Of a stretch of DNA of 64,000 nucleotides, positions 1 to 8,174 are shown in pieces (position 1 is the stretch's first letter; every line of letters begins with the position of its first letter). This DNA is from CAVQBC01 sp963848415 (lineage in GTDB: Bacteria; Actinomycetota; Thermoleophilia; Solirubrobacterales; Solirubrobacteraceae). Position numbers and translations under genes: made by a program. The notes below the pieces were generated by a model. That model saw only the letters and a list, made by a program, of their open reading frames with translations, was not told where the DNA came from and did not search any database. The stretch lies in NCBI GenBank assembly GCA_963848415.1, contig CAWKDN010000001.1:1860001-1924000 (forward strand). Direction: 5' to 3'.

Positions 1-1
1 G

Positions 2-823
2 GCGATCCGCTGTCGCTACCACGGCTGGACCTACCGGCTCGACGGCACGCTCGTCGGCATGCCCGAGGCGCGCTCGCTGGGCAAGGTCGACAAGGCGCAG
101 TTCGGGCTCTTCCCGGTGCGCGCGGAGGTGATGTGCGGGCTGATCTTCGTCAACCTCGACCCGCACGCCGCGCCGCTGGCCGAGCTCGTCGGCGACCTGC
201 CCCAGCGCCTGGCGCCCTACGGGATCGAGCGGCTCAAGCCCACCGACCCAAGCGTGTCAAGTCAGCCCGTGAACTGGAAGATCGCCGTCGACAACTACCT
301 CGAGGGCTACCACGTCCCGATCGCCCACCCAGGTCTCATGCGCCTGTTGGACTACCAGAACTACACCGTCGAGACGCACGACGGCTACGCCTGGTTCGAC
401 GCGCCGCTGCGCGAGAAGCCGTCGGGCAACCGGCTCGAGCGCGCCTACCAGCGCCTCGTGCGGCCGATGCCCGGGCTCAGCGAGGCCGACGGGCGCGTCT
501 GGCGCTTCGTCCTCATCTGGCCGAACACCACGATCGACCTCTACCCCGACCAGGTGCTGACCTGGCAGATCGCGCCCGACGGCGTCGCCGCCACCCGCGA
601 CGTCGCCGCGAGCTACCGGCCGGTCGGCGACAGCCGGCGCTCGCGCGTCGCGCGCGAGCTCAACAAGCGCATCAACCAGCTCGTCGGCGACGAGGACGTC
701 GACCTGGTGGAGAACGTCCAGGCCGGCCTCGCCACCCGTGGTTACCGCTGCGGCCCGCTGTCGGGGCGCGAGGCGGGGGTCGCGTGGTTCGCCGACCGGG
801 TCCGGGCCGCGCTCGCTTCATGA
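2..823 (+). CDS. Aromatic ring-hydroxylating (Rieske) oxygenase, alpha subunit, 5'-truncated by the window edge
   Basis: The visible 273 residues begin inside the Rieske [2Fe-2S] domain: the second cluster ligand pair is present as CRYHGW. The catalytic domain follows. The mononuclear iron site shows as NYLEGYHVPIAHP (the N..E..H..H pattern) near residue 95, and a late Asp lies in the DLVENVQAG stretch, where this family supplies the third ligand. Family knowledge: such subunits take electrons from a ferredoxin or reductase and hydroxylate or demethylate aromatic rings or quaternary amines. The next gene overlaps it by ATGA and resembles BetI, and a PotA-like ATPase remnant lies just downstream, so a quaternary-amine or polyamine-type substrate is a fair guess but not shown. 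The reading frame is open at base 2; the start lies outside the window. Confidence 0.9.
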   Translation, partial: AIRCRYHGWTYRLDGTLVGMPEARSLGKVDKAQFGLFPVRAEVMCGLIFVNLDPHAAPLAELVGDLPQRLAPYGIERLKPTDPSVSSQPVNWKIAVDNYLEGYHVPIAHPGLMRLLDYQNYTVETHDGYAWFDAPLREKPSGNRLERAYQRLVRPMPGLSEADGRVWRFVLIWPNTTIDLYPDQVLTWQIAPDGVAATRDVAASYRPVGDSRRSRVARELNKRINQLVGDEDVDLVENVQAGLATRGYRCGPLSGREAGVAWFADRVRAALAS

Positions 824-1461
824 GCGCGCTGGGGGACGGGACGCGGTCGCGAATCCTGGAGGCGGCCTGCGACCGCATCGCCTCCGACGGCATCGACGCG
901 GTGCGGATCGCTCGCATCGCGCGCGACGCGGGCGTCTCCACGGCGCTCGTGCACTACCACTTCGAGACGCGCGAGGCGCTCCTCGGCGAGGCGCTCGTGC
1001 ACTCCTTCGCGCGCGCGGGGGATGCCCGGATCTTCGAGGAGGCGGCCGACTGGCGACCGCCGGCGAGCCACCGCGAGCGGCTCGCCCAGATGGTCGACGA
1101 CTGCCTGCCGGCGCCCGAGCGCCAGCTCGAGCGTGACTGGGTGCTGTGGGTCGAGCTGTGGCTGCGCGCCGTCCGTCATCCCGACCTGCGGCCGGTCGCG
1201 GCCGAGCTCTACGCCCGCATGCGGGCGTGGTTCGGCGCCGAGATCGAGGCCGGTGTCCGCGACGGCGAGTTCCCCCGCCGCGACTCCGGCGTCGTCGCCG
1301 ACCGGCTGCTCGCCGCCATCGACGGCTTCGGCGTCCGCGCGCTGCTGGGCGACCCGGCGGTCCCGGTGGAGCGGGCGCGGGCGGAGGTCGCCGCGCTGCT
1401 CGACGCCGAGCTGGGCATGCGCGACCCGCGAATGGAGGCATCGGGCACGTTTGTTGAATGA
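820..1461 (+). CDS. TetR-family transcriptional regulator (BetI-like)
   Basis: A 213-residue protein whose ATG overlaps the oxygenase stop (ATGA), so the two are translationally coupled. The N-terminal TetR helix-turn-helix spans about residues 8-55; the recognition helix region GVSTALVHYHFETRE is the type seen in BetI and related choline-responsive repressors. The rest is an alpha-helical ligand and dimer domain with the usual Trp-rich stretch (WVLWVELWLRA) near residue 110. It most likely represses the oxygenase operon in response to its substrate. The ligand is not predictable from sequence. Confidence 0.88.
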   Translation: MSALGDGTRSRILEAACDRIASDGIDAVRIARIARDAGVSTALVHYHFETREALLGEALVHSFARAGDARIFEEAADWRPPASHRERLAQMVDDCLPAPERQLERDWVLWVELWLRAVRHPDLRPVAAELYARMRAWFGAEIEAGVRDGEFPRRDSGVVADRLLAAIDGFGVRALLGDPAVPVERARAEVAALLDAELGMRDPRMEASGTFVE

Positions 1462-1480
1462 CGGTTCGGAAAACGGCGCC

Positions 1481-2116
1481 GTGAGCCCGCGGCCGACGCT
1501 CGGTCACGTCCGCCGGCCGCAGATCCTCACGGCCGCGGCCGAGGTGATCGGCGAGCGCGGCCTCGAGGCGACGCGGATCCGCGACGTCGCCGAGCGCGCG
1601 GGCACGAGCGCGCCGACCGTCGTCTACTACTTCGGCACCCGCGAGGAGCTGCTCGAGGAGGCGCTCGAGTTCTCCGAGGTGCGCTACTACGAGGAGATCA
1701 CCGCCCGGCTGGCCGCGCTCGACCGCGCCGGCGAGCGGCTCGCGCTGGCGATCCGCGAGTGCACGGGCGGCGAGGACATGCCGCTCTACATGGACCTGTG
1801 GCTGCAGGCGCTGCGGGGCCCGCGGATGCGCGAGCTGCGCGCCGAGGGCGACCGCCGCTGGCGCGCGATCCTGGCCCGCATCGTGCGCGACGGCCAGGCG
1901 AGCGGGGAGTTCAGCGACCGCCGCCATCCCGAGGAGGTCGCGGTGGAGCTGGCGGCGCTGCTGGACGGGCTGGGGGTCCAGGTCGCCCTCGGCGATCCGG
2001 ACGTGCCGCCGGAGCGGATGGAGCGGCTGTGCCTGGCCTACGTCGAGCGCGAGCTGGGTGACGGACACGAGGAGAGGGGCGAGGGTGCGCGAGGACTGGA
2101 CACTGCGGCGGCGTGA
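1481..2116 (+). CDS. TetR-family transcriptional regulator, second copy
   Basis: A 211-residue TetR protein with its helix-turn-helix at about residues 10-57 (recognition segment GTSAPTVVYYFGTREELL). A GTG at 1481 is taken as start because the conserved domain begins about ten codons later; TTG codons at 1451 and 1454 are in frame but lack a convincing ribosome site. It shares the layout of the preceding regulator, including a Trp-Leu-rich segment (LYMDLWLQALRGPRM), so the pair may be an old duplication. The 3' end overlaps the start of the broken ABC ATPase by GTGA, suggesting it once regulated that transporter. Confidence 0.85.
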   Translation: MSPRPTLGHVRRPQILTAAAEVIGERGLEATRIRDVAERAGTSAPTVVYYFGTREELLEEALEFSEVRYYEEITARLAALDRAGERLALAIRECTGGEDMPLYMDLWLQALRGPRMRELRAEGDRRWRAILARIVRDGQASGEFSDRRHPEEVAVELAALLDGLGVQVALGDPDVPPERMERLCLAYVERELGDGHEERGEGARGLDTAAA

Positions 2117-2496
2117 GCTGCGACCTCGGCATCCCCGCCGGGGAGTTCTTCTCGCTGCTCGGCCCGTCGGCTGCGGCAAGACGACGACGCTGCGGATGAT
2201 CGCCGGCTTCGAGCAGCCGAGCGAGGGCGCGTGCTGCTCGAGGGCGAGCCGGTCGAGGACGTCCCGCCCTACAAGCGCAACGTCAACACGGTCTTTCAGA
2301 GCTACGCCCTCTTCGAGCACCTCGACGTGTGGGCAACGTCGCCTTCGGCCTCAAGCGCAAGAAGGTCGAGAAGGCCGGGCGCGCGCGTGACGGCGCTCGA
2401 GCGAACACGCACCGGGCCGAGGCGACCGAACGCTGGGAGCTCGGCGAGCGGGTGCGCGTCGGCTGGCGCCGCGAGCACGGGCGCGTGCTGCGCTGA
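2113..2496 (+). pseudogene. PotA-type ABC transporter ATPase, decayed
   Basis: Fragments in all three frames reassemble into a spermidine/putrescine-type import ATPase. They are a Walker A region (GPS-GCGKTTTLRMIAGFEQP), then RVLLEGEPVEDVPPYKRNVN, then TVFQSYALFEHLDVW with the Q-loop, then NVAFGLKRKKVEKA. It then jumps to a C-terminal TOBE-like end (ERWELGERVRVGW). Three single-base losses, near 2170, 2228 and 2331, each beside a G run, break the frame. In addition the signature motif, Walker B, H-loop and the first 25-30 residues are missing altogether, so this cannot be only a sequencing problem. The remnant starts with a GTGA overlap to the TetR gene and runs tail to tail into the SDR gene. 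Confidence 0.85.
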
Positions 2497-3276
2497 TCAG
2501 CCCAAGCTTTCGCGGTAGCGCTGCATCCCGGCGATCCAGCGGTCGGGGTCGGCCGCGCGGCGGCGCGCGAACTCCGCGACCTCGGGGTGGGGCAGGATCA
2601 GGAACTCGCCGGCCTTCATGCCCGCGATCGCCGCCGCGGCGACCGCCTCGGCTGAGAGCACAGCGCCGCCGCTCGTGATCGCCTTGATCGCCAGGCTCGG
2701 GCCGCGAAGCAACGGCGTGTCGACGCCCATCGGGCACAGGCAGCTCACCTCGACGCCGCGGCCGCCGTAGGTCACGGCCAGCCATTCCGCGAACGCGACC
2801 GCGGCGTGCTTGGTCACGGCGTAGGGCGCGTCGCCGATCTGCGTGAGCAGGCCGGCGGCCGAGGCGGTGACCAGGAAGTGGCCGCCGCCGCGCGCCAGCC
2901 AGCCCGGCACGACGCGCTGCGCCGCGAGCACGTGGGCGCGGAGGTTGACGTCCAGCGCCTTCTCCCAGGTCTCCTCGGGGGCCTCGAGGCCGGCGCCGGT
3001 GCCGATCCCGGCGTTCGCGCAGAAGATGTCGGGCGGCCCGAAGGCGTCCTCGGCGAGTCCGAGCAGGGCGTCGAGCGCATCGCCGTCCGCCGCGTCGGAG
3101 CCTGCGCCGATCGCCCGCCCGCCCTCGATGTCCAGCGCGGTGGCGGCCGCGCCGTCCTCGTCGAGGTCACCGACGACGACGCCCCGGGCGCCGGCCGCCG
3201 CGAGCGCGAGCGCCAGCGCGCGGCCGATGCCCGACGCCCCGCCGGTGACGACGGCGACCTTGCCCTGGGGATCCAC
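2497..3276 (-). CDS. Short-chain dehydrogenase/reductase
   Basis: A 259-residue classical SDR. The NAD(P)-binding TGGASGIGRA motif lies at residues 11-20, the NAG motif (CANAGIG) near 88, the catalytic Ser in VTASAAG and the catalytic Tyr-Lys as YAVTK near 153-157. A substrate-loop PMGVDTP follows. The start is a GTG at 3276 placed just before the nucleotide-binding strand; the open frame extends further upstream but that extension shows no homology. Substrate unknown; Asp (VVGDLDEDG) after the second strand favours NAD over NADP by family rules. It is convergent with the ATPase remnant and divergent from the SnoaL-like gene. Confidence 0.88.
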   Translation of the reverse strand: MDPQGKVAVVTGGASGIGRALALALAAAGARGVVVGDLDEDGAAATALDIEGGRAIGAGSDAADGDALDALLGLAEDAFGPPDIFCANAGIGTGAGLEAPEETWEKALDVNLRAHVLAAQRVVPGWLARGGGHFLVTASAAGLLTQIGDAPYAVTKHAAVAFAEWLAVTYGGRGVEVSCLCPMGVDTPLLRGPSLAIKAITSGGAVLSAEAVAAAAIAGMKAGEFLILPHPEVAEFARRRAADPDRWIAGMQRYRESLG

Positions 3277-3411
3277 GGCGGCGGAGGCTAGACGGTGGAT
3301 CCGCCGGCCGGAATTCCCGCGGTGCCCGGGACGTCTGCCCCTGGACGGCAGGTCGCGGCGGCCCGCATCGTGCGGGCCTCCCCGTCCCTCCCGACGACCC
3401 AAGGACCCCTC

Positions 3412-3963
3412 ATGACCGTGCACGTCGCCCCCGATCCCACCGCCGCCCTGGCCGAGGCCAAGGCCGTCTGCATCCGCAGCTTCGCCGCCATGGCCGGCGG
3501 CGACCTGCGCGACCTGGAGGCGATCGTCCACCCCGACGCGGTCAATCGCGAGGCCAAGGACGAGCCGCCCGCCGCCCGCGGCCGCGGCCCCGCCGCCTTC
3601 TACGCCACCGCGCTGTGGCTGCGCGAGGCCTTCGGCCCGCTGCGCTTCGAGGTCCACGAGGTCGTCGGCGAGGGCGACCTCGTCGTCATCCACTGCACGA
3701 TGTACGGCACCCATCGCGGGACCTTCGTCGCCTACGGGCCCGAGGCCGAGGTCAAGGACGCCTTCCCGGCCACCCGGCGCGAGTTCGCCGTCCAGCACAC
3801 CCACTGGTTCCGGATGGCCGACGGCAAGGTGATCGAGCACTGGGCCAACCGCGACGACCTCGGCATGGCCGAGCAGGCCGGCTGGGTCCCGCCCACGCCG
3901 ATCTACCTGCTGCGGATGGCGCTGGCCAAGCGGCGCGCGCGCCGGGAGCACGGCCGGCCGTGA
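3412..3963 (+). CDS. SnoaL/NTF2-like fold protein (ester cyclase type)
   Basis: A 183-residue protein of the SnoaL-like polyketide cyclase or ester cyclase group in the NTF2-fold superfamily. Seen: a helical start (AAMAGGDLRDLEAIVHPDAV), a central VHEVVGEGDLVVIHCTMYGTHRG strand pair and a late HWFRMADGKVIEHWANRDDLGM, which is the usual end of this family. No signal peptide. The ATG at 3412 is preceded by AAGGACCCC, a weak ribosome site. The stop overlaps the next gene (GTGA), so it is co-expressed with a D,D-carboxypeptidase although no functional link is evident. Confidence 0.8.
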   Translation: MTVHVAPDPTAALAEAKAVCIRSFAAMAGGDLRDLEAIVHPDAVNREAKDEPPAARGRGPAAFYATALWLREAFGPLRFEVHEVVGEGDLVVIHCTMYGTHRGTFVAYGPEAEVKDAFPATRREFAVQHTHWFRMADGKVIEHWANRDDLGMAEQAGWVPPTPIYLLRMALAKRRARREHGRP

Positions 3964-4823
3964 GCTGGGCGCCCCGGCTGGCGGCCGCGGCGGTCGCCGC
4001 CGGCCTGGGGCTCGCCCTGCTCGGGCTCGACGGCGAGGCGCGCCCCGGCGCCGAGCGGGTCGTCCCGGCGGCCGCGCCCGGGTTGCGCGCGCCGGAGGCC
4101 GGCTGCGATCGCCGCCTGCAGTCCGCCGCGTTCCTGGTCACCGACGGCGCCGGGCGCTCGCTCGCGGAGTCCGCGGCCGACGCCCGCCGGCCGGTCGGCA
4201 GCCTCGTGAAGCTGATGACCGCCGATCTGGTGCTGCGCCGCGGCGGCCTCGGCGAGAAGGTCACCGTCCCGCCGCTGACGCTCGCGGCGGACGAGTCGCG
4301 CGCTGGGCTGCGCGCCGGTCAGCGGCTGTCGCGGATGGACCTGTTGCGCGCGCTGCTCGTGCCGAGCGGCAACGACGCGGCCGAGACGCTGGCCGCCGCC
4401 GGCCGCGCCGCCTTCGTGCGCGCGATGAACCGCTCCGCGCGCCGCCTCGGCCTGCGCCGGACGCGCTACGCCAACCCCTCCGGCATGCCCGCGCGTAGCC
4501 AGCGCTCGACCGCCCGCGAGGTCGTCCGCCTCGCGCGCCGGCTGATGGGCGACGCGCGCTTCCGGGCGATCGTGCGCTCGCGCGCGGTGCGCGTCGGCGG
4601 GGCGACGCTGCGGACGCGCAACCCGCTGCTGGGCCGCGTCCGCGGTGTCGACGGGATCAAGACCGGCACGCTGACCGGCAACTTCAGCCTGGTCGTCTCC
4701 TCTCGCGCGAGCGGCGGCGGGCGGGTCTTCGTCGCCGTGCTCGGCGCGCCGACGGCCGCCGCGCGCGACCGCGACGCGCACTGCCTGCTCGGGATCGGCG
4801 CCCGCCTCAACGCACGGCGGTGA
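3960..4823 (+). CDS. D-alanyl-D-alanine carboxypeptidase (S11, penicillin-binding protein 5/6 type)
   Basis: A 287-residue secreted or membrane-tethered serine peptidase that trims the terminal D-Ala from peptidoglycan stem peptides. An N-terminal hydrophobic stretch (residues 4-22) is followed by the three active-site motifs: SLVK (the SxxK motif, about residue 81), SGN (about 139) and KTGT (about 237). It lacks the C-terminal beta domain found in larger PBP5 proteins. The GTG start overlaps the previous stop. Its last 17 bases overlap the end of the convergent frameshifted SDR. Confidence 0.9.
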   Translation: MSWAPRLAAAAVAAGLGLALLGLDGEARPGAERVVPAAAPGLRAPEAGCDRRLQSAAFLVTDGAGRSLAESAADARRPVGSLVKLMTADLVLRRGGLGEKVTVPPLTLAADESRAGLRAGQRLSRMDLLRALLVPSGNDAAETLAAAGRAAFVRAMNRSARRLGLRRTRYANPSGMPARSQRSTAREVVRLARRLMGDARFRAIVRSRAVRVGGATLRTRNPLLGRVRGVDGIKTGTLTGNFSLVVSSRASGGGRVFVAVLGAPTAAARDRDAHCLLGIGARLNARR

Positions 4824-5586
4824 GGCCCCCGTCGACGACGACCTGCGCGCCGGTCATCCAGTCCGAGGCCGGCGAGGCCAGGTAGAGGATGGCCGAGGAG
4901 ATGTCGACCTGCTCGCCGAACCGGCCGACCGGGATCTTCGCCAGCGCCTCCTCGCGCACGCCCGGGTGATCCCACCTGCCGGGCCATCGGCGTCATCACG
5001 ATCGCCGGGCAGATGGCGTTGACCTGGATGCCGTGCGGCGCGAGCTCGTAGGCCGGCGTCTTGGTCAGGGTGAGCAGCCCGCCCTTCGACGCGCAGTAGG
5101 CCGAGTGCTCGGGGACGCCGATGAGCCCGGCGGTCGAGGCGACGTTGACGATCTCGCCGCCCCGCCCCGTCTCGACCATCGAGCGGGCGACCGTCTGGGA
5201 GAGGAAGAACGGCGCCTTGAGGTTCACGTCGAGCAGCGCGTCCCACTTCTCCTCGGTCACGTCGAGGACCGGCTCCAGCAGCGCCACGCCCGCGTTGTTG
5301 ACCAGGACGTCGATGCTGCCCATCGCCGCGAGCGCGTGCTCGCCGAGCTGCTGGGCCGCGTTCGCGTCCGCGAGGTCCGCCGGCGCGGCCTCGGCGCGGC
5401 GGCCGGTGGCGCGCACCGCCTCCGCGCACCCGGCCAGCGCTTCCTCGTCGCGGCCGGCCAGGAAGACGTCCGCGCCGGCGTGGGCGAGAGCGATCGCGGC
5501 GTCACGGCCGATGCCCTTGTCGCGCCGGTCACGAGCGCCGTGCGCCCCTCGAGGCTGAAGGACGGGAACTGCTGCGGGTCGACCAT
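4807..5586 (-). pseudogene. Short-chain dehydrogenase/reductase, two frameshifts
   Basis: Three frames together give a full-length classical SDR of about 258 residues: GRTALVTGA, then KGIGRDAAIALAHAG in another frame, NNAGVALLEP, the catalytic YCASK, ICPAIVMTPMARQVG, then a last frame ending DWMTGAQVVVDGGLTAVR. Frame changes sit near 5521 (one base missing before AAGGGCATCGGC, minus strand) and near 4974 (one extra base in a G run, or two missing). Apart from these every SDR motif is intact, so a sequencing indel is as likely as true inactivation. If repaired it would be a 3-oxoacyl-ACP-reductase-like or glucose-dehydrogenase-like enzyme. Confidence 0.8.
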
Positions 5587-5703
5587 CACGGACGCCTCCT
5601 CGTTCGGGATCTCCCGAGGCCTAGCACGCCGCTTGCCATCATGCGCGGGCGTGCGGGCCGGAGCTGATCAGGTCGTCGGCGGGCAGACTCCGGGCCCGAG
5701 GCG

Positions 5704-6528
5704 GTGAGCCGCGGCCGCGGCAGGCGGACGCAGCGGGCGCCGGCCGTGCGGGTACAGACGCTGGCGGGCGTCGCCGAGGTCGTGCCCGATCGCGCCCGGC
5801 CGGGCGGCCGGCTCCTGCTGCTCGAGGGGATGGCCTCGGCCTACGTCGACCTCGACGACCCGCGCCACCTCGGCTTCGACTACGTCCACCGGATCGCCGA
5901 GGCGCTCGACGTCCTGCGCCCGCGCGGTGCGCCGCTGGACGCCGTCCACCTAGGCGGCGGCGGCTTCACGCTCGCGCGCTACCTGGCCGCCACCCGGCCC
6001 GGCGCGCGCTCTGAGGTCTACGAGCACGATCCGGCCGTCGTGGAGCTCGCCCGCGCGCACCTCGGCCTGCGGACCGGGCCCGGCCTGCGCGTGCGGGTCG
6101 GCGACGCCCGCGAGCGGCTCGCCGCCCGGCCCGCCGACTCCGCCGACGTCGTGATCGGCGACGCCTTCACGGGCACTGACGTGCCCGCCCACCTCGCCAC
6201 GGCGGAGTTCGCGGGCGCGGTGCAGCGGGTGCTGCGCCCGCGCGGCGTGTACCTGCTCAACGTCGTCGACGTCCCGCCGCTGGCCTTCGCCCGCGCCGAG
6301 GCGGCGACGCTGCGGATGGCCTTCGCCCACGTCGCCGCGCTCGGCGACCGCTCGGTGACGCGCGGGCGCCACGCCGGCAACCTCGTGCTGCTCGCCTCGG
6401 CGACACTGTTGCCGACCGCGCGCCTCGCGCGGCGGCTCGCCGGCGGCGCACACCCGAGCGAGCTGCTCGCCGGCGACCGGCTCGCCGGCTTCACCGGCGG
6501 CGCGCGGCCGCTGACCGACCCGGCGTGA
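5704..6528 (+). CDS. Spermidine synthase-like methyltransferase-fold protein
   Basis: A 274-residue protein with the Rossmann core of the SpeE family: the nucleotide/dcSAM loop is VHLGGGGFTLARYL near residue 80, an acidic EYE-like position appears in VYEHDPAVVELAR, and VIGDAFTG corresponds to the catalytic loop. An upstream segment (RLLLLEGMASAYVDLDDPRHLGFDYV) matches the N-terminal beta domain. Many actinobacterial members of this family lack the full polyamine site and their substrate is unknown. GTG start at 5704. The NAD(P)-binding protein follows 13 bases later. Confidence 0.8.
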   Translation: MSRGRGRRTQRAPAVRVQTLAGVAEVVPDRARPGGRLLLLEGMASAYVDLDDPRHLGFDYVHRIAEALDVLRPRGAPLDAVHLGGGGFTLARYLAATRPGARSEVYEHDPAVVELARAHLGLRTGPGLRVRVGDARERLAARPADSADVVIGDAFTGTDVPAHLATAEFAGAVQRVLRPRGVYLLNVVDVPPLAFARAEAATLRMAFAHVAALGDRSVTRGRHAGNLVLLASATLLPTARLARRLAGGAHPSELLAGDRLAGFTGGARPLTDPA

Positions 6529-6541
6529 GAGGGTGCAGGAC

Positions 6542-7414
6542 ATGCACGGGCTGATCGCCGTCACCGGCGCGACGGGCGCCCTCGGCGGCCGGGTCGCCAC
6601 GCGGCTCGCGGCGCGCGGGGTCGCCCAGCGGCTCGTCGTCCGCGACCCGGCGCGCCTGCCGCCCGCGACCGACGGCGCCGACGTCGCGGTCGCGCCCGGT
6701 TACGATGACCGCGAGGCCATGACCGAGGCCTTCCGCGGCGCGCAGACGGTCTTCCTCGTCTCCGGCCGCGAGGCGGCCGACCGCGTGGCCGCGCACGTCA
6801 GCGCCGTCGACGCCGCGGTCGCCGCCGGCGTGCGGCGCATCGTCTACACCTCCTACCTGGGCGCGGCTCCGGACGCGGCCTTCACGTTCGGGCGAGATCA
6901 CTATGCAACCGAGCAGCACATCCGCGGCACGGGCCTCGACTTCACCTTCCTGCGCGACAGCCTGTACGCCGACTTCGCCGTGCTGATGGCCACGGACGGC
7001 GTCATCGCCGGGCCGGCCGGCGACGGCCGCGTCGCCTGGGTCGCGCGCGACGACCTCGCCGACGTGGCGACCGCGGTGCTCACGAGCGACGGGCACGCGG
7101 GACAGACCTATGACCTCACCGGCCCCGCGGCGCGCTCGCTGGCCGAGACCGCGGCGCTGCTGAGCGAGATCAGCGGGCGCGAGATCCGCTACGTCGAGGA
7201 GACGCTCGAGCAGGCCTACGCCTCGCGCGCCGGTCTCGGTGCCCCGCCGTTTGAGGTGGACGGCTGGGTCACCTCCTACGTCGCGATAGCCAAGGGCGAG
7301 ATGGACGTCGTCTCCGACGCGGTGCAGAACATCACCGGCCGCCCGGCGCAGGGCCTGCGTGACTTCCTCGTCGCTCACCCGGACAGCTGGGCCCACCTGC
7401 GCGCGGCCGACTAG
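6542..7414 (+). CDS. NmrA-like NAD(P)-binding protein
   Basis: A 290-residue atypical SDR of the NmrA or quinone-oxidoreductase (QorB) type. The dinucleotide motif VTGATGALGG opens the protein, and VYTSYLGAAPDAAFTFGRDHYATEQ carries the conserved region of QOR2-like proteins. The catalytic Tyr-Lys pair of classical SDRs is absent, as usual here. ATG 6542 is chosen because GAGAGG sits nine bases before it; a GTG at 6533 is in frame but sits directly on that site. Probably a redox sensor or quinone reductase. Confidence 0.82.
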   Translation: MHGLIAVTGATGALGGRVATRLAARGVAQRLVVRDPARLPPATDGADVAVAPGYDDREAMTEAFRGAQTVFLVSGREAADRVAAHVSAVDAAVAAGVRRIVYTSYLGAAPDAAFTFGRDHYATEQHIRGTGLDFTFLRDSLYADFAVLMATDGVIAGPAGDGRVAWVARDDLADVATAVLTSDGHAGQTYDLTGPAARSLAETAALLSEISGREIRYVEETLEQAYASRAGLGAPPFEVDGWVTSYVAIAKGEMDVVSDAVQNITGRPAQGLRDFLVAHPDSWAHLRAAD

Positions 7415-7425
7415 GATCTCCCGCC

Positions 7426-7701
7426 GTGTCCACCTTCGAGGAGCTCGACGCCCTCACCTCTCGCGAGCTGCACGGCCGCGCGGTCAAGCGCGCCGAGCGC
7501 CACCTCGACGTGCGCTTCTTCTGGCGCCTGCTCGAGACCGCGCCGGCCGCCGAGGCAGCCAGCGGCGATCTCGGCGAGGCCGAGTCAGACGTCCAGCACT
7601 GGAGCGGCCAGGTCCGCGACGCGCTCAACGACGACGAGCCCGCGCTCGACGCCCGCCGTGCCCTCTACATCGACTACCTGCTCGAGCACGACGACGGATG
7701 A
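7426..7701 (+). CDS. Small hypothetical protein (91 aa)
   Basis: A 91-residue soluble, acidic protein beginning MSTFEELDALTSRELHGRA and ending YIDYLLEHDDG. It is helical by composition with no signal peptide, membrane span or known motif. It stands first in a chain of three genes joined by 4-bp overlaps (ATGA at 7698 and 7973), so it is a real gene and translation of the three is coupled. GTG start 11 bases after the previous stop. Function not recognised. Confidence 0.7.
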   Translation: MSTFEELDALTSRELHGRAVKRAERHLDVRFFWRLLETAPAAEAASGDLGEAESDVQHWSGQVRDALNDDEPALDARRALYIDYLLEHDDG

Positions 7702-7976
7702 AGCAGCTCGCGTTCATCACGATCGGCAGCTCACGCTACGAGGACCGGCTGCGCGAGATCCTCGACGCCACCGGCATCGACCCGGAGGAGTTCGAGGCGC
7801 TCGACTACTTCTCGCTGCTGCCGGTCTTCGTGCTCGCCGGCGCCTCGGTGGCCACGCAGGTCGAGGCCCACGGCGACCACTTCCACTTCCAGGGCGTGAG
7901 CCTCGAGCTGCCCGAGGAGATGGAGGAGCCGTTCTACGCCGTGCTGCCCGAGCTGCTCGCGCAGACCGGCGCATGA
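7698..7976 (+). CDS. Small hypothetical protein (92 aa)
   Basis: A 92-residue protein starting MKQLAFITIGSSRYEDRL. It overlaps both neighbours by ATGA. A helical acidic first half (DATGIDPEEFEALDYFSLLP) is followed by an apolar AGASVATQVEAHGDHFHFQG strand-like part containing a His-rich HGDHFHF cluster that could hold a metal. No family recognised. Confidence 0.7.
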   Translation: MKQLAFITIGSSRYEDRLREILDATGIDPEEFEALDYFSLLPVFVLAGASVATQVEAHGDHFHFQGVSLELPEEMEEPFYAVLPELLAQTGA

Positions 7977-8161
7977 GCGAGAGGCGCGAGGGCGAGAAGG
8001 TCTGGGTCGAGCAGGCCGACGGCTCCCAGCGCGAGGCGGTCTACGTCGGCGAGGCGGAGCAGTCGTGGTTCGGCGGCGCGCCGTCGGCCTACGTGGTCTA
8101 CGAGGACGACCGCTCCGGCGAGGCGGTCGAGATGATGCGGGTCGTCCCGCGCGAGGACTGA
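7973..8161 (+). CDS. Small hypothetical beta-rich protein (62 aa)
   Basis: A 62-residue protein, last in the coupled three-gene chain. The sequence alternates charged and beta-forming residues (KVWVEQADGS, AYVVYEDDRSGEAVEMMRVVP), which suggests a small beta-barrel or SH3-like fold. No motif recognised. The cupin gene begins 13 bases downstream and may belong to the same transcript. Confidence 0.65.
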   Translation: MSERREGEKVWVEQADGSQREAVYVGEAEQSWFGGAPSAYVVYEDDRSGEAVEMMRVVPRED

Positions 8162-8174
8162 CCGGACGGTCGGC

